Positions 1-9,050 of a stretch of 64,000 nt of DNA are shown here, piece after piece (position 1 is the first letter of the stretch; each line of letters begins with the position of its first letter). Position numbers and translations under genes: made by a program. This DNA comes from Confluentibacter lentus (GTDB lineage: Bacteria; Bacteroidota; Bacteroidia; Flavobacteriales; Flavobacteriaceae), in NCBI RefSeq assembly GCF_002806995.1, contig NZ_NIHE01000002.1, forward strand, positions 590,778-654,777. The letters run 5' to 3'. The notes beneath the pieces are model-generated. The model made no database searches and was not told the DNA's origin. It saw only the letters and a program-made list of their open reading frames with translations.

Positions 1-2
1 AA

Positions 3-446
3 GAAACCATAGTAAGGTCAATTCGAGGTGATGTCATATTATGGATGGATGAAACCCAAGCAGATACCTCTGAACTCTTATTTTTCAATAAAATAAATAG
101 CCTTATAAACTACCTTAATAGAACTTGTTTTTTGGGCATTTTACATAAAGAATTCCATTATGCTTTATACCCTAAAGGCACATTTTATAAACGGCATATT
201 GATACCTTTCAAAATGATGACCGACGAAAATTATCGTTTGTTTGTTATTTGAATGAGGATGGATGGCTACCTGAAAATGGTGGTGAATTGGTTTTGTATT
301 TAGACGAAAACGGCGAACAAACCGAAAAAATTATTTATCCACTTCCGGGTCGAGTCGTTATTTTTGAAAGCCAAATTATTGAACACGAAGTAAAGCCTGT
401 TAATAAAGAACGCTTGAGTATTACTGGTTGGTTAAAAACCCGATAA
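3..446 (+). CDS. 2OG-Fe(II) oxygenase, 5'-truncated by the window edge
   Basis: This is the C-terminal part of a 2-oxoglutarate/Fe(II)-dependent dioxygenase of the prolyl-4-hydroxylase fold. The reading frame is open to the left edge, and the residues before the ATG at 45 (IRGDVILWMDE) look like ordinary family sequence, so the true start lies outside the window. Counting from the ATG at 45, the iron ligands are H51 and D53 (RHIDTF) and H114 (EHEV), and R123 is placed to bind the 2-oxoglutarate carboxylate. The stretch GGELVLYL between them is typical of the family. The substrate (protein proline or another) cannot be read from the sequence. The gene ends where two small convergent genes finish. 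Confidence 0.85.
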   Translation, partial: ETIVRSIRGDVILWMDETQADTSELLFFNKINSLINYLNRTCFLGILHKEFHYALYPKGTFYKRHIDTFQNDDRRKLSFVCYLNEDGWLPENGGELVLYLDENGEQTEKIIYPLPGRVVIFESQIIEHEVKPVNKERLSITGWLKTR

Positions 447-545
447 TTACCTTCTTTTTCTTCGGTTTATAAAATAAACCACAATCAGTACAATCCCTAA
501 TAAAAGAAAAAGACCGTTACCGCTTATAAAACTTAAAATATCCAT
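447..545 (-). CDS. 32-aa single-pass small membrane protein
   Basis: This small frame starts with ATG at 545 and ends with TAA at 447. It encodes an acidic or neutral N-terminus (MDILSFISGNG), one hydrophobic helix of about 17 residues (LFLLLGIVLIVVYFI) and a very basic tail (NRRKRR), so the C-terminus should face the cytoplasm. It starts three bases after the stop of the 60-aa membrane protein gene upstream, which suggests translational coupling. Its stop immediately abuts the stop of the convergent oxygenase gene. No family was recognised. Support is the clean helix-plus-basic-tail pattern and the tight spacing; conservation was not tested. Confidence 0.45.
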   Translation of the reverse strand: MDILSFISGNGLFLLLGIVLIVVYFINRRKRR

Positions 546-548
546 AAT

Positions 549-731
549 CTATTTTTTTGATTTTCGCTTTACAAATTTAAATATAAAAAATCCAATAATT
601 GCCAAAATCAAAAAAGGTAAAATAGTTCCGATAATCTGACCTATTTTATAACCCATATCATAAGCTGCATTTGTAGAAGGCTCTTGTAAAATTGTATTTA
701 GTAGTAGTTTCATAAATATAATTATTTTCAA
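549..731 (-). CDS. 60-aa small membrane protein
   Basis: This is a short hypothetical protein with a hydrophobic N-terminal segment, a Gly-rich central stretch (YDMGYKIGQIIG), one strong transmembrane helix (TILPFLILAIIGFFIFKFV) and a basic C-terminus (KRKSKK). The start may be the ATG at 731 or the internal ATG at 713 (MKLLLNT). It lies directly upstream of a second, smaller membrane protein gene with only three bases between stop and start. The two share a helix-then-basic-tail plan, so they may form a small unit or be membrane partners. No function can be assigned. Confidence 0.55.
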   Translation of the reverse strand: MKIIIFMKLLLNTILQEPSTNAAYDMGYKIGQIIGTILPFLILAIIGFFIFKFVKRKSKK

Positions 732-750
732 TCTTTAAAACTAGTATAAA

Positions 751-1689
751 CTACTTACAAAACCTAGATTTAATTTTATCTACAATGGTCTGTGCCAATT
801 TTTCTTTGCTTTCTATGGTCCAACCCGCTACGTGAGGGGATAAAATCACATTTTGTGCATGTATTAAATAGTTGAAAGCTTCTGGCATTTCAGAAGAAAA
901 CAATGCTTCAAACGATGTTTTTTCATATTCCAAAACATCCAATCCGATACCAAGAATTTTTCCTGATTTTAAAGCCGAAACCAAATCTGCTGTCACCACG
1001 CTTTTACCACGCGCCGTATTAATAAACCAAAAAGGTTTTTTAAATTGATTTATGAAGTCTGCATTAATCATATTCAACGTTAACGCTGTTTGTGGCGTGT
1101 GTAAACTTATCACATCTGCTTCCTCTTGTAATTCTTTAAGAGACACTTGTTTGGCATTTTCATCGCCAACGTTGTCTAAAATATCATAGCACAATACTTC
1201 AACATCAAACCCTTTTAATTTTTTTGCAAAGGATTTTCCTGTATTTCCATAACCAATAATGCCAACTGTTTTTCCATCCAATTCCAAGCCGCGATTAGCT
1301 TCTCGCAACCATTTACCTTGCCGTACTTCGGCATCAGCCTTATTTAGTTTATTAAAAAGAGACAATAACATCCCTAAAGCGTGTTCGCCTACGGCATTTC
1401 TATTGCCTTCGGGTGCTGCAATTAATGCAATGCCTTTATTTTTTGCATATTCAACATCTATATTTTCTAATCCAGCACCAACACGTCCGATAAATTTTAG
1501 GTTTTTGGCAGCGTTTAAAAATGGTTTATCTATGATAAATCTGCTTCTTAAAATAATGCCATCATAATCTGAAATTTTGGCTTCGATTTGCTCCTTTGAA
1601 GACGTGTAATCTTCATGATTAGTAAAACCTAAATCATTTAACTGATTTATTAAAAGTTCGTGATTGGTATCTAGGTGAAGGATTTTCAT
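751..1689 (-). CDS. D-isomer-specific 2-hydroxyacid dehydrogenase (phosphoglycerate dehydrogenase-like)
   Basis: This is an NAD-dependent dehydrogenase of the SerA/GyaR family, about 312 residues. The Rossmann motif is GIIGYGNTGKSFAKKL in the middle of the protein. The catalytic set is Arg in INTARGK, Glu near LDVLEYE and His in LSPHVAGWT. It lacks the ACT-type regulatory domains of long SerA proteins. The ATG at 1689 (MKILHLD) is preferred; the longer frame to 1704 would need a TTG start. Family members oxidise 3-phosphoglycerate or reduce 2-ketoacids, and there is no serine-pathway gene beside it to settle the substrate. mgtE lies just upstream on the same strand with about a 36-base gap. 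Confidence 0.88.
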   Translation of the reverse strand: MKILHLDTNHELLINQLNDLGFTNHEDYTSSKEQIEAKISDYDGIILRSRFIIDKPFLNAAKNLKFIGRVGAGLENIDVEYAKNKGIALIAAPEGNRNAVGEHALGMLLSLFNKLNKADAEVRQGKWLREANRGLELDGKTVGIIGYGNTGKSFAKKLKGFDVEVLCYDILDNVGDENAKQVSLKELQEEADVISLHTPQTALTLNMINADFINQFKKPFWFINTARGKSVVTADLVSALKSGKILGIGLDVLEYEKTSFEALFSSEMPEAFNYLIHAQNVILSPHVAGWTIESKEKLAQTIVDKIKSRFCK

Positions 1690-1725
1690 GTGATGCTGAT
1701 ACAAGTTTTAATTGGCAAAAAAATT

Positions 1726-3099
1726 TTAAAACCCTAAAATAAATTTAGCGATTACAAAGTACAACAATATACCAAACACATCATTGCTTGTAGTAATAAA
1801 TGGCCCTGTGGCTACGGCGGCATCAATACCACGTTTGTCTAAAAATATGGGAATAAATGTGCCGATTAATGCGGCCATAATAATAACCGAAATGAGGGCT
1901 ACGCAAATGGTTAAAGACTCTAAATAGGTGGTGTTAAATGCAAAATGACTAATTATTAAAACTATAAATGCAATGGCAAGTCCGTTTACCAAGCCTAATA
2001 AAAATTCTTTTAAAAGGCGATTTAATAAACTGCCATCTATGGAATCGTTGGCCAGACCTTGCACGATAATGGCGGAAGATTGTACCCCAACATTCCCAGC
2101 TGTTGCTTGTATTAATGGGATAAACATTAAAAGTGCTGGAAATTTTAGCATGGCATCGCTAAATCCGCTAATAATACTTGCGGCTCCAATACCACCAAAC
2201 ATACCAATAAGCAACCATGGCAAACGTGCTCTTGTGAGTTCCCAAATGGTATCATCGGCTTCTACATCGCCCGTAATACCTGCTGCCAATTGGTAATCTT
2301 TATCGGCTTCTTCTTTCATGACATCCACAATGTCGTCAATGGTAATTCTTCCTAGTAAAATCATGTTTTCATCGACTACGGGAATGGCTTCCAAATCGTA
2401 TTTCGCCATGACTTTAGCAACATCTTCAACATCATCATTGACGTTTACATAATCGAAACTAGGAATGTATATTTCGGAAATTTTTTGATCACTTTTGGCA
2501 ACAATAAGGTCTTTTAATGAGAGACGTCCAATCAATTTATTCTTTTTGTTCACCACATAAATAGAATGCACTCGGGTCACTTCCTTGGCTTGTCCTCTTA
2601 TCCTTCGCATGCATCCAGCTACCGTCCACGTTTCGTAAACTTTTACCAGCTCCTTTGCCATGAGTCCACCCGCCGTATCCTCATCATACGCTAATAGCTC
2701 ACGGATTTCAGCTTTATGCTCTTCGTCCTCAATATGTGAAATAACTTCTTGTTGCCGTTCTTCAGGGAGTTCAGAAATAATATCGGCAGCATCATCAGTA
2801 TCCAGCTCTTCAATTTCTTCTGCAATTTCTTTTGAAGATAGGTTTCTTAAAACCTTTTCCCTGTTGTCTTCATCAAGTTCCATGAGGATTTCTGAAGTCG
2901 TTTCCGAATCCAATAACTTGATAATATATACGGCCTCTTCTAGATTAAGTTCATCTAGAATTTCGGCAATATCGGCGTAGTGAAACTCATCTAATAACTT
3001 TTTAAGCTCCCTATCTTTTTTGGATTCGATAAGTTGCTCAACTTGTTCAATGAGTTCATCAGTAAGCTCGAACTGTATATTTTCTTTTTCTTCAGACAA
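1726..3099 (-). CDS. mgtE: Magnesium transporter MgtE
   Basis: MgtE is an inner-membrane Mg2+ channel gated by cytoplasmic Mg2+. The order is the acidic, helical MgtE N domain (about residues 30-130, with LLDEFHYADIAEILDELN), a pair of CBS domains (about 135-255) and a C-terminal five-helix pore domain with the conserved PLIQATAGNVGVQSSAIIVQ stretch. The 457-residue length is normal for the family. The start is TTG at 3099, which follows the rsmA stop by 11 bases. No in-frame ATG fits better, so a TTG start is accepted here. rsmA and mgtE are probably co-transcribed. Confidence 0.95.
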   Translation of the reverse strand: MSEEKENIQFELTDELIEQVEQLIESKKDRELKKLLDEFHYADIAEILDELNLEEAVYIIKLLDSETTSEILMELDEDNREKVLRNLSSKEIAEEIEELDTDDAADIISELPEERQQEVISHIEDEEHKAEIRELLAYDEDTAGGLMAKELVKVYETWTVAGCMRRIRGQAKEVTRVHSIYVVNKKNKLIGRLSLKDLIVAKSDQKISEIYIPSFDYVNVNDDVEDVAKVMAKYDLEAIPVVDENMILLGRITIDDIVDVMKEEADKDYQLAAGITGDVEADDTIWELTRARLPWLLIGMFGGIGAASIISGFSDAMLKFPALLMFIPLIQATAGNVGVQSSAIIVQGLANDSIDGSLLNRLLKEFLLGLVNGLAIAFIVLIISHFAFNTTYLESLTICVALISVIIMAALIGTFIPIFLDKRGIDAAVATGPFITTSNDVFGILLYFVIAKFILGF

Positions 3100-3110
3100 A
3101 TTGAAACGTT

Positions 3111-3905
3111 TTAAATATCCTTTTCAATACGCGTTGTAAGTTCTAAAAATTGCTGAACATTCAACTGTTCAGGACGCTTGTCAAAGATACTATCTTCTCT
3201 TAAATTATCACTTAAATTGAATGTTTTTAAACTGTTACGAATTGTTTTCCTGCGTTGTTGAAATGCTGCTTTTACAACCTTAAAAAATAATTCGGCATCA
3301 CATGGCAATGAATAATCATCTTTTCGGGTGAGTCTTAAAACCCCTGAATCTACTTTTGGTGGTGGACTGAATACGCTTGGAGGTACCGTAAATAAATATT
3401 CGGCTTCATAAAAAGCTTGAGTCAACACAGACAAAATACCATATACTTTACTGCCTTCTTTAGAGCAAATGCGTTCTGCAACTTCTTTTTGAAACATTCC
3501 CGAAAACTCTGGGATTTGATCTCTCATTTCCAATACTTTAAAAACGATTTGCGTGGAAATATTGTAAGGAAAATTTCCTATAATGGCAAAAGGTTCTCCT
3601 TTAAAAACAAGATTTAAATCGTATTTTAAAAAATCCTTTTCAATGATTCGGGGAGCTAAACTAAAATAATTTGCTTTGAGGTATTCAACAGATTCTGAGT
3701 CTATTTCAATAACATATGTGGTGACCTCTTTCTCTAATAAATACTTGGTAAGAACACCCATACCCGGACCAATTTCCAGAAGAGTTTTATAGTTTTTTAA
3801 AGATAAGGTGTCGGCAATTTTTTCTGCGATGCTTTCATCATTCAAAAAATGTTGCCCTAGATGTTTTTTGGCTTTTACTTGATATTGGTTGGGGTTGTTT
3901 GCCAC
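3111..3905 (-). CDS. rsmA: 16S rRNA dimethyladenosine transferase RsmA (KsgA)
   Basis: RsmA dimethylates the two adjacent adenosines near the 3' end of 16S rRNA using S-adenosylmethionine. The family start motif [11 protein letters not shown], the SAM-binding motif [12 protein letters not shown] and the target-base motif IGNFPYNIS are all present. No ATG precedes the KKHLGQHF motif. I chose the GTG at 3905 (MANNPNQYQ), which gives 264 residues. TTG codons at 3953 or 3962 would add 16 or 19 residues that resemble no RsmA. mgtE follows 11 bases downstream, and a DUF4286 gene ends just upstream. Confidence 0.93.
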   Translation of the reverse strand: MANNPNQYQVKAKKHLGQHFLNDESIAEKIADTLSLKNYKTLLEIGPGMGVLTKYLLEKEVTTYVIEIDSESVEYLKANYFSLAPRIIEKDFLKYDLNLVFKGEPFAIIGNFPYNISTQIVFKVLEMRDQIPEFSGMFQKEVAERICSKEGSKVYGILSVLTQAFYEAEYLFTVPPSVFSPPPKVDSGVLRLTRKDDYSLPCDAELFFKVVKAAFQQRRKTIRNSLKTFNLSDNLREDSIFDKRPEQLNVQQFLELTTRIEKDI

Positions 3906-3974
3906 GGATTCACAGATTTTATATGCTAAATTACATTTTAAAATGGATTCCAACCTCAGCAAAAGTGATAAAAG

Positions 3975-4298
3975 CTATTTGAACGTCACTGAATATTCGT
4001 CTAAAATTTCCAGCTCGGTTCTAAATGCCAACATTTTGTCTCCAAATTTTTTTGAAATTTCAGCTCTAAAAGCCGGTGCATGGTCTTTATAAAAAGCGTT
4101 TAAAGACTCTCTTGAAAAAGCTTTATATTGAACAGAATACGTAACGCCTCCCATTTCTTCATCAACCAAAACCTTTGTTAAGGTTGCTTTTTCAAACTTT
4201 CCTGTTGCTAATACTTGCGGAATATGTTCTTTAATCCATGTAAGCCATTCGTCATGAATGGTTTCATCTATATTTGAGGTGACATTGTATATAATCAT
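3975..4298 (-). CDS. DUF4286 family protein
   Basis: This 107-residue soluble protein starts MIIYNVTSNIDETIHDEWLTW and carries the DUF4286 pattern: a ferredoxin-like alternation with MGGVTYSVQYKAFS in the middle and FRTELEILDEY near the end. The biochemical role of DUF4286 is not known. In Bacteroidota it commonly sits beside rsmA, as here. It lies between the TPR gene upstream and rsmA downstream on the same strand, so it probably belongs to the same transcription unit. The ATG at 4298 abuts a GGTTCTGG-type repeat in its leader. Confidence 0.8.
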   Translation of the reverse strand: MIIYNVTSNIDETIHDEWLTWIKEHIPQVLATGKFEKATLTKVLVDEEMGGVTYSVQYKAFSRESLNAFYKDHAPAFRAEISKKFGDKMLAFRTELEILDEYSVTFK

Positions 4299-4337
4299 TG
4301 GGTTCTGGGTCTTAGGTGCTAGGTCTTGGGTTCTGGT
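4299..4337. repeat. Short GGGTTCTGG / GGTCTTAGG degenerate repeat
   Basis: The leader of the DUF4286 gene consists of overlapping copies of GGGTTCTGG and GGTCTTGGG/GGTCTTAGG, flanking GTGCTAGG. GGGTTCTGG occurs at both ends. The G/T-rich, strand-biased composition stands out against the AT-rich surroundings and looks like a small dispersed or slippage-generated repeat rather than a gene-control element. Confidence 0.45.
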
Positions 4338-4353
4338 CTAAATTTCTAAAAAT

Positions 4354-6132
4354 CTAATTAATAGCATCCCCACGCAACGCTCTATATTTCTTTCGCGCTT
4401 CAACAAAGTAGATACTATCGGGATGGTTAAAAATAATTTGTTCGTAAAATGTTTTTGCCTTTTCAGGTTGGTTTAAATGGTTTTCATACAATTCTGCCAA
4501 AGCATAATACGTATTATCCATTAGAATACCGTTGCCATAATTTTCTATAAGCAAATTATAATTGTTTTCTGCTTTGGCGAATTCTTGTTTTATTTCAAAT
4601 AATTGCGCTTGTTTAAACAAAGCTTGGGCTACGATTGGTTCGGTTTTGTGCTCTTGTAATATCTTCTCTAAAAGTGAAATCGCTTCATCGTTTTTGTTTT
4701 GAAAGGCAAATAAATCGGCTTTGGAATAAAGCTTTAATGCCGTTTGAAGCGAATCTTCATATTTATAATCACTAATGAGGAGTTTTAAATCCAACGCATC
4801 ATTGGCGATAAGTTGCGACGTTGATGCTTTTAATATCTTAAGTTGTGATTCTGCCCATTTAAAATCACCTTTATAATAACTCGCTTTAGCCACTTTAAAT
4901 CGGGCTTCTTGAGAAATGGTACTGTTTTTTAAGTTACGCTGAATTTGTGTATAATATATTAAGGCCTTATTGAAATTTTCCTGTAAAACAAGAATATCTC
5001 CCAACTCTAACTTTATTTCTGCTTTTTCTAATTCGGTTAGTGGAAGTCCTAAGGTTTTCTCTAAAAACGTGATGGCTTCATCGGTTTCGTTCATATAAAA
5101 CGCCAAAAAGTGCCCATATGCAATTTGAAGATTTAATGTTTGGGCAAAGGTTCCAAACTTTTTAAATAACTCTAAATATTGATTGCTAATGGTTTGATAA
5201 TTGCTTTTTGAGCTTGTTTTGGTTTCTAATTGAAGTAAGTTATAATAGGCGTTAAGCAAGGTATCTGTATCTTGGGCAGTATCAATAATATAGGATAAGA
5301 TCTCTTTGGCAATGTCGTTTTCATTTTCATCTACCGCAATTTGTGCCAGTTCTTCAATTCTATTTAAACTTTCTGGTTGCCTATTAAAAATGGCCTTCTC
5401 TTGAACAAATGCTTTCCCAAATTCTTTTTGTTGAATGAACAACCAACTTAATAAATCGTTCCAAATTAAATCCTGGTCTTGTTGTAGGTTTTTAAGTAAA
5501 ATTTTTCTTAGTAGTATATTATTCTCATTGGTGCTATTTTCACTTATAAAATCATTGATAGAGCGCTTTATAATACTTAAAGCTGTTGGATTGTTTTTTG
5601 CAAAATTTATATAGCTGGTAAACATTTTTTCAGTGTTGCCCTGCTCTCCATAAATTTGCGCCAATTGCAGTTGAAAATTTAGATCTGGTTTTAAAACCAT
5701 GGCCTTTTCGTAAGCTGCAATGGTTTCATTTAAAAGTGAATGACTTTGGAAACTTCTTGCAATCGAAAAAACACTATTTACGTTCTCATCTATGCTCGAT
5801 AGGGCTTGGTTATAATATTTAGTGGCGTTTTGTAAATCTTTTTTTAACTGATAATTATACCCCAGTTCGACCAAAAAGGCGGGATAATTTAATCTTTCTA
5901 ATATTTTCAGTAAAAAAGTTTCTGCTTCGTCATATTGTTCTAACTGTTGATGCGTTTCAACAATTTGGTTAATATAATTAACGTTTGAAGGTGATTGGGC
6001 ATATAGTTTTTTGTATTCCAATAAGGCTTTTTCAAAATCACCATTTTTATAATATTCGTTAGCCAAGGCATCATTTTGCGAAAATGCATTGGTGGAACAT
6101 ACTATGAAACATATTATAAAAATAACCCTCAT
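4354..6132 (-). CDS. Exported tetratricopeptide repeat protein
   Basis: This is a 592-residue exported protein built almost entirely of TPR helices, such as ANEYYKNGDFEKALLEYKKLY near the N-terminus and KAKTFYEQIIFNHPDSIY near the C-terminus. The start is placed at the ATG at 6132, which gives a clear signal peptide (MRVIFIICFIVCSTNAFSQ). The frame extends 25 codons further upstream, but that part would hide the signal peptide and runs into a terminator hairpin. TPR arrays are protein-interaction scaffolds, and no catalytic domain is visible. It probably acts in the periplasm. It heads the run towards DUF4286, rsmA and mgtE. Confidence 0.85.
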   Translation of the reverse strand: MRVIFIICFIVCSTNAFSQNDALANEYYKNGDFEKALLEYKKLYAQSPSNVNYINQIVETHQQLEQYDEAETFLLKILERLNYPAFLVELGYNYQLKKDLQNATKYYNQALSSIDENVNSVFSIARSFQSHSLLNETIAAYEKAMVLKPDLNFQLQLAQIYGEQGNTEKMFTSYINFAKNNPTALSIIKRSINDFISENSTNENNILLRKILLKNLQQDQDLIWNDLLSWLFIQQKEFGKAFVQEKAIFNRQPESLNRIEELAQIAVDENENDIAKEILSYIIDTAQDTDTLLNAYYNLLQLETKTSSKSNYQTISNQYLELFKKFGTFAQTLNLQIAYGHFLAFYMNETDEAITFLEKTLGLPLTELEKAEIKLELGDILVLQENFNKALIYYTQIQRNLKNSTISQEARFKVAKASYYKGDFKWAESQLKILKASTSQLIANDALDLKLLISDYKYEDSLQTALKLYSKADLFAFQNKNDEAISLLEKILQEHKTEPIVAQALFKQAQLFEIKQEFAKAENNYNLLIENYGNGILMDNTYYALAELYENHLNQPEKAKTFYEQIIFNHPDSIYFVEARKKYRALRGDAIN

Positions 6133-6180
6133 GTTGTAAAGATAAGAAATGTGGCAAGTAGAAATTGTGAATCTTTTTAT

Positions 6181-6205
6181 AAAAAATGCCCGAATAAATT
6201 CGGGC
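6181..6205 (-). terminator. Rho-independent terminator after the 40-aa peptide gene
   Basis: A perfect 7-bp stem (GCCCGAA/TTCGGGC at 6188-6194 and 6199-6205) with a 4-base loop is followed on the minus strand by six T (6186-6181). It ends the transcript of the small frame at 6301-6423, just before the TPR gene start. Confidence 0.75.
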
Positions 6206-6300
6206 ACTAACCAATCAAAATAAATGTCTATTAACTATTTATCCATCATTATTAAAAACGATAGCGTGAATCGATTGGGGACAATCTTCTAATAAACTTA

Positions 6301-6423
6301 TTATTTACTTGCAATTGCAGCTGTTTTATTTTCAGTTTTAGTGATTTCAAAATCAGAAAATAAAACCTTGCTAGCGAAGAAAATTAATGTAATTAAAAGA
6401 ATAATTCGCTTAAGATTTTTCAT
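6301..6423 (-). CDS. 40-aa exported or membrane-anchored peptide
   Basis: The frame runs from ATG at 6423 to TAA at 6301. It has a basic N-terminus (MKNLKR), a hydrophobic core of about 12 residues (IILLITLIFFAS) and a polar tail (SDFEITKTENKTAAIASK). That is the pattern of a signal peptide or small single-pass peptide. It has its own terminator hairpin about 95 bases downstream, which supports a real short transcript. No family was recognised. It could be a small secreted peptide or the remnant of a longer gene. Confidence 0.4.
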   Translation of the reverse strand: MKNLKRIILLITLIFFASKVLFSDFEITKTENKTAAIASK

Positions 6424-6589
6424 GGTTAGTAGGCTTTGATAGATTTGGTTGGGCTAACTTGAGAAATATCTTTTAAAACTACAAGAAAAGTTAATAAAAA
6501 TCGTTGAACAACGTTAATATTATGCATTTCGTCGTTAAAAAACATTGTATAAAACAAAATAAGTAAGATTTGTACTCTTATTTATTTGA

Positions 6590-7861
6590 TTAATCAATTA
6601 TTTTAAAACCTGTATAAGGTTGCAAAACATCTGGTATAACAATGCCATTTTCGGTTTGGTAATTTTCCAGAATACCAGCTAGTACCCTTGGAAGTGCCAA
6701 CGAACTACCGTTAAGCGTATGAGCCAATTCGTTTTTACCATCGCTATTTTTAAAACGCAATTTTAAACGATTGGCTTGAAAGGTTTCAAAGTTTGATACT
6801 GACGAAATTTCCAACCATCTATCTTGTGCTGTAGAAAACACTTCAAAGTCATAAGTCAAAGCCGATGCAAATGAGGTATCCCCACCACATAATCTTAAAA
6901 TTCTGTATGGTAACTTAAGTTCTTTTAAAATGCCTTTTACATGTTCAATCATCCCATCTAATGCATTGTACGAATTATCAGGGCGCTCAACTCGTATAAT
7001 TTCAACCTTATCAAATTGATGCAATCTGTTCAATCCCCTTACATGGGCACCATAACTTCCAGCCTCACGGCGAAAACATGGGGTATATCCTGTAATACCA
7101 ATGGGTAAGTCGCTTTCATTCAGCAACACATCCCTAAAAATATTGGTCCCTGGCACTTCTGCCGTTGGTATTAAATATAAATTATCTTCGGTAACATGGT
7201 ACATTTGTCCTTCTTTATCTGGCAATTGTCCGGTGCCAAAACCAGAAGCTTCATTTACCAGATGTGGCAATTGATATTCGGTATAACCTGCATCTGTATT
7301 TTTATCTAAAAAATAGGTAATTAACGCACGTTGCAATTTGGCGCCTTTGCCTTTGTAAACAGGAAAACCAGCACCTGTAATTTTATTACCAAGCTCAAAA
7401 TCGATGATATCATATTTTTTTGCCAATTCCCAATGCGGTTGAGCTCCAGCGTATAAAACAGGAATGTCGCCTTCTCTATAAACTTCTTCATTATCCGTTT
7501 CTGAACTTCCTTTAGGAACAAGACTATTGGGAACGTTTGGTATTTTATAAAGTAATTGGTTTAACTCTTCAACTTTGTTATTAAGCGAATCGTTAAGCTC
7601 TTTTGAAACATCCTTAAGCTGAACTGTTTTTTCCTTTAAAATATTGGCTTTTTGGGTATCTCCAGATTTGTACAAAATGCCTATTTCTTTAGAAAGCGTA
7701 TTAGATTCTGCCAAGGTATTATCTAACTCGGTTTGAATACGTCTTCTATCTTCATCCAAAGAAATGACTTGATTAATGATACTTGTAGCATCTATATTTC
7801 TTTTTGCCAATCCAGCAATAACCAAATCTTTATTTTCTCTTATAAAAGGAACCTGTAACAT
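6590..7861 (-). CDS. serS: Seryl-tRNA synthetase
   Basis: This class II aminoacyl-tRNA synthetase charges tRNA-Ser. The N-terminal long coiled-coil arm that grips the tRNA variable loop covers about residues 30-110. The class II motifs follow: motif 2 with TPCFRREAGSYGAHVRGLNR, then VEIIRVERP, and motif 3 with LNGSSLALPRVLAGILENYQ. The 423-residue length is standard. A TAAATTTG box (minus strand, 7888-7881), matching the Bacteroidota -7 consensus TAnnTTTG, lies about 20 bases upstream of the ATG. I found no matching TTTG box at the usual distance. Confidence 0.97.
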   Translation of the reverse strand: MLQVPFIRENKDLVIAGLAKRNIDATSIINQVISLDEDRRRIQTELDNTLAESNTLSKEIGILYKSGDTQKANILKEKTVQLKDVSKELNDSLNNKVEELNQLLYKIPNVPNSLVPKGSSETDNEEVYREGDIPVLYAGAQPHWELAKKYDIIDFELGNKITGAGFPVYKGKGAKLQRALITYFLDKNTDAGYTEYQLPHLVNEASGFGTGQLPDKEGQMYHVTEDNLYLIPTAEVPGTNIFRDVLLNESDLPIGITGYTPCFRREAGSYGAHVRGLNRLHQFDKVEIIRVERPDNSYNALDGMIEHVKGILKELKLPYRILRLCGGDTSFASALTYDFEVFSTAQDRWLEISSVSNFETFQANRLKLRFKNSDGKNELAHTLNGSSLALPRVLAGILENYQTENGIVIPDVLQPYTGFKIID

Positions 7862-7945
7862 CTATTGAATTTTTAAGCGACAAATTTAATGAATTGCGAC
7901 TATAATTGGTGGTATTTTAAATGTAAAATAGTATAGATATTCGAG

Positions 7946-8881
7946 TTAAATATCTTGAGTCTTAATATAATCGAGTGATGCTTGTTTGTCTTTTGATAAT
8001 TGGTTTTTCAAAGCTTCAACCGATTCAAATTTTTGTTCGTCACGAATACGTTTTAATAAATTAATTTGAATTTTTTTATTATAGATAGTATCATCAAAAT
8101 TAAAGAAATGAACTTCTATGCTTTCATTTTCACCATTAACGGTTGGGTTCATGCCAATATTCATCATCCCGTAAACCAATTGGTCATTTATAATTGAACT
8201 TACTATATATGAACCGTACTTAGGAATCAATTTATAATCTTCTTCAATAACAATATTTGCCGTTGGAAATCCTAATTGCTTACCCAAACCTTTACCTTTA
8301 GACACCATACCAGTTAACATAAATTGATACCCTAAAAACGTATTAGCCTTGGTTATATCGCCTTCTTTTAAAGCCGTTCTTATTTTTGTTGAACTTACTG
8401 AAACATCATCAATATCTTTTGCTGAAATTTCTTCAACCTCAAAATTATATATCTCACCAAACCGTTTTAAATCTTCAAAATCGGCATTTCTGTTTCTACC
8501 AAATCTGTGATCATAACCAATAATCACTTTTTTTACATTTAGTTTATCGACTAAAATTTTCTTGACAAAATCTTCTGCTGAAAGTCTGGAAAATTCTTTG
8601 GTGAATTTTTTAATCAACAAGTAATCAAGACCCAGTGAATTTAAAATGTCGCTACGTTCATCAATGGTGTTAATCAGTTTTATCCCCGTATCTTTTTGCA
8701 AAACCATTCGCGGATGGGGGAAAAAAGTAAGGATAACCGATTTTAAATCATTTTTAATGCCTGCATCAACCAACCGCTTAATTATTTTTTGATGCCCAAC
8801 ATGAACACCATCAAACGTCCCTATGGTTACTACTGTTGGTTCTTTAGAATGATATGTATTAATATTTTGAAGAATTCCCAT
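7946..8881 (-). CDS. ribF: Bifunctional riboflavin kinase / FAD synthetase RibF
   Basis: RibF phosphorylates riboflavin to FMN and then adenylates it to FAD. The N-terminal nucleotidyltransferase domain shows GTFDGVHVGHQ (H27 and H30 of the HxGH motif) and YDHRFGRNRNAD. The C-terminal flavokinase domain shows GKGLGKQLGFPTANI and NIGMNPTVNG. The length of 311 residues is normal. The gene is transcribed away from the metalloprotease gene, and about 170 bases separate the two starts. Confidence 0.96.
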   Translation of the reverse strand: MGILQNINTYHSKEPTVVTIGTFDGVHVGHQKIIKRLVDAGIKNDLKSVILTFFPHPRMVLQKDTGIKLINTIDERSDILNSLGLDYLLIKKFTKEFSRLSAEDFVKKILVDKLNVKKVIIGYDHRFGRNRNADFEDLKRFGEIYNFEVEEISAKDIDDVSVSSTKIRTALKEGDITKANTFLGYQFMLTGMVSKGKGLGKQLGFPTANIVIEEDYKLIPKYGSYIVSSIINDQLVYGMMNIGMNPTVNGENESIEVHFFNFDDTIYNKKIQINLLKRIRDEQKFESVEALKNQLSKDKQASLDYIKTQDI

Positions 8882-9050
8882 GTAAAGAATAAATTGCTAA
8901 TCTGAATTAAAAAAATTAGATTTGTTTGACAAAGGTTAAAAAATTGCCCTAATTATTTTTATGAAATTGCCAGTAACAAACGTTTTAAAAAAACGCCAGT
9001 AAATAAAAGACGATACCATTATGACCTTTGAAAAAAAATAATTTCTACTT

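Noticed and set aside
2660-2980. Ser-rich open frame on the plus strand opposite mgtE
   Set aside because: Its composition is the complement of the acidic Glu/Asp codons of the MgtE N domain; it has no family features.
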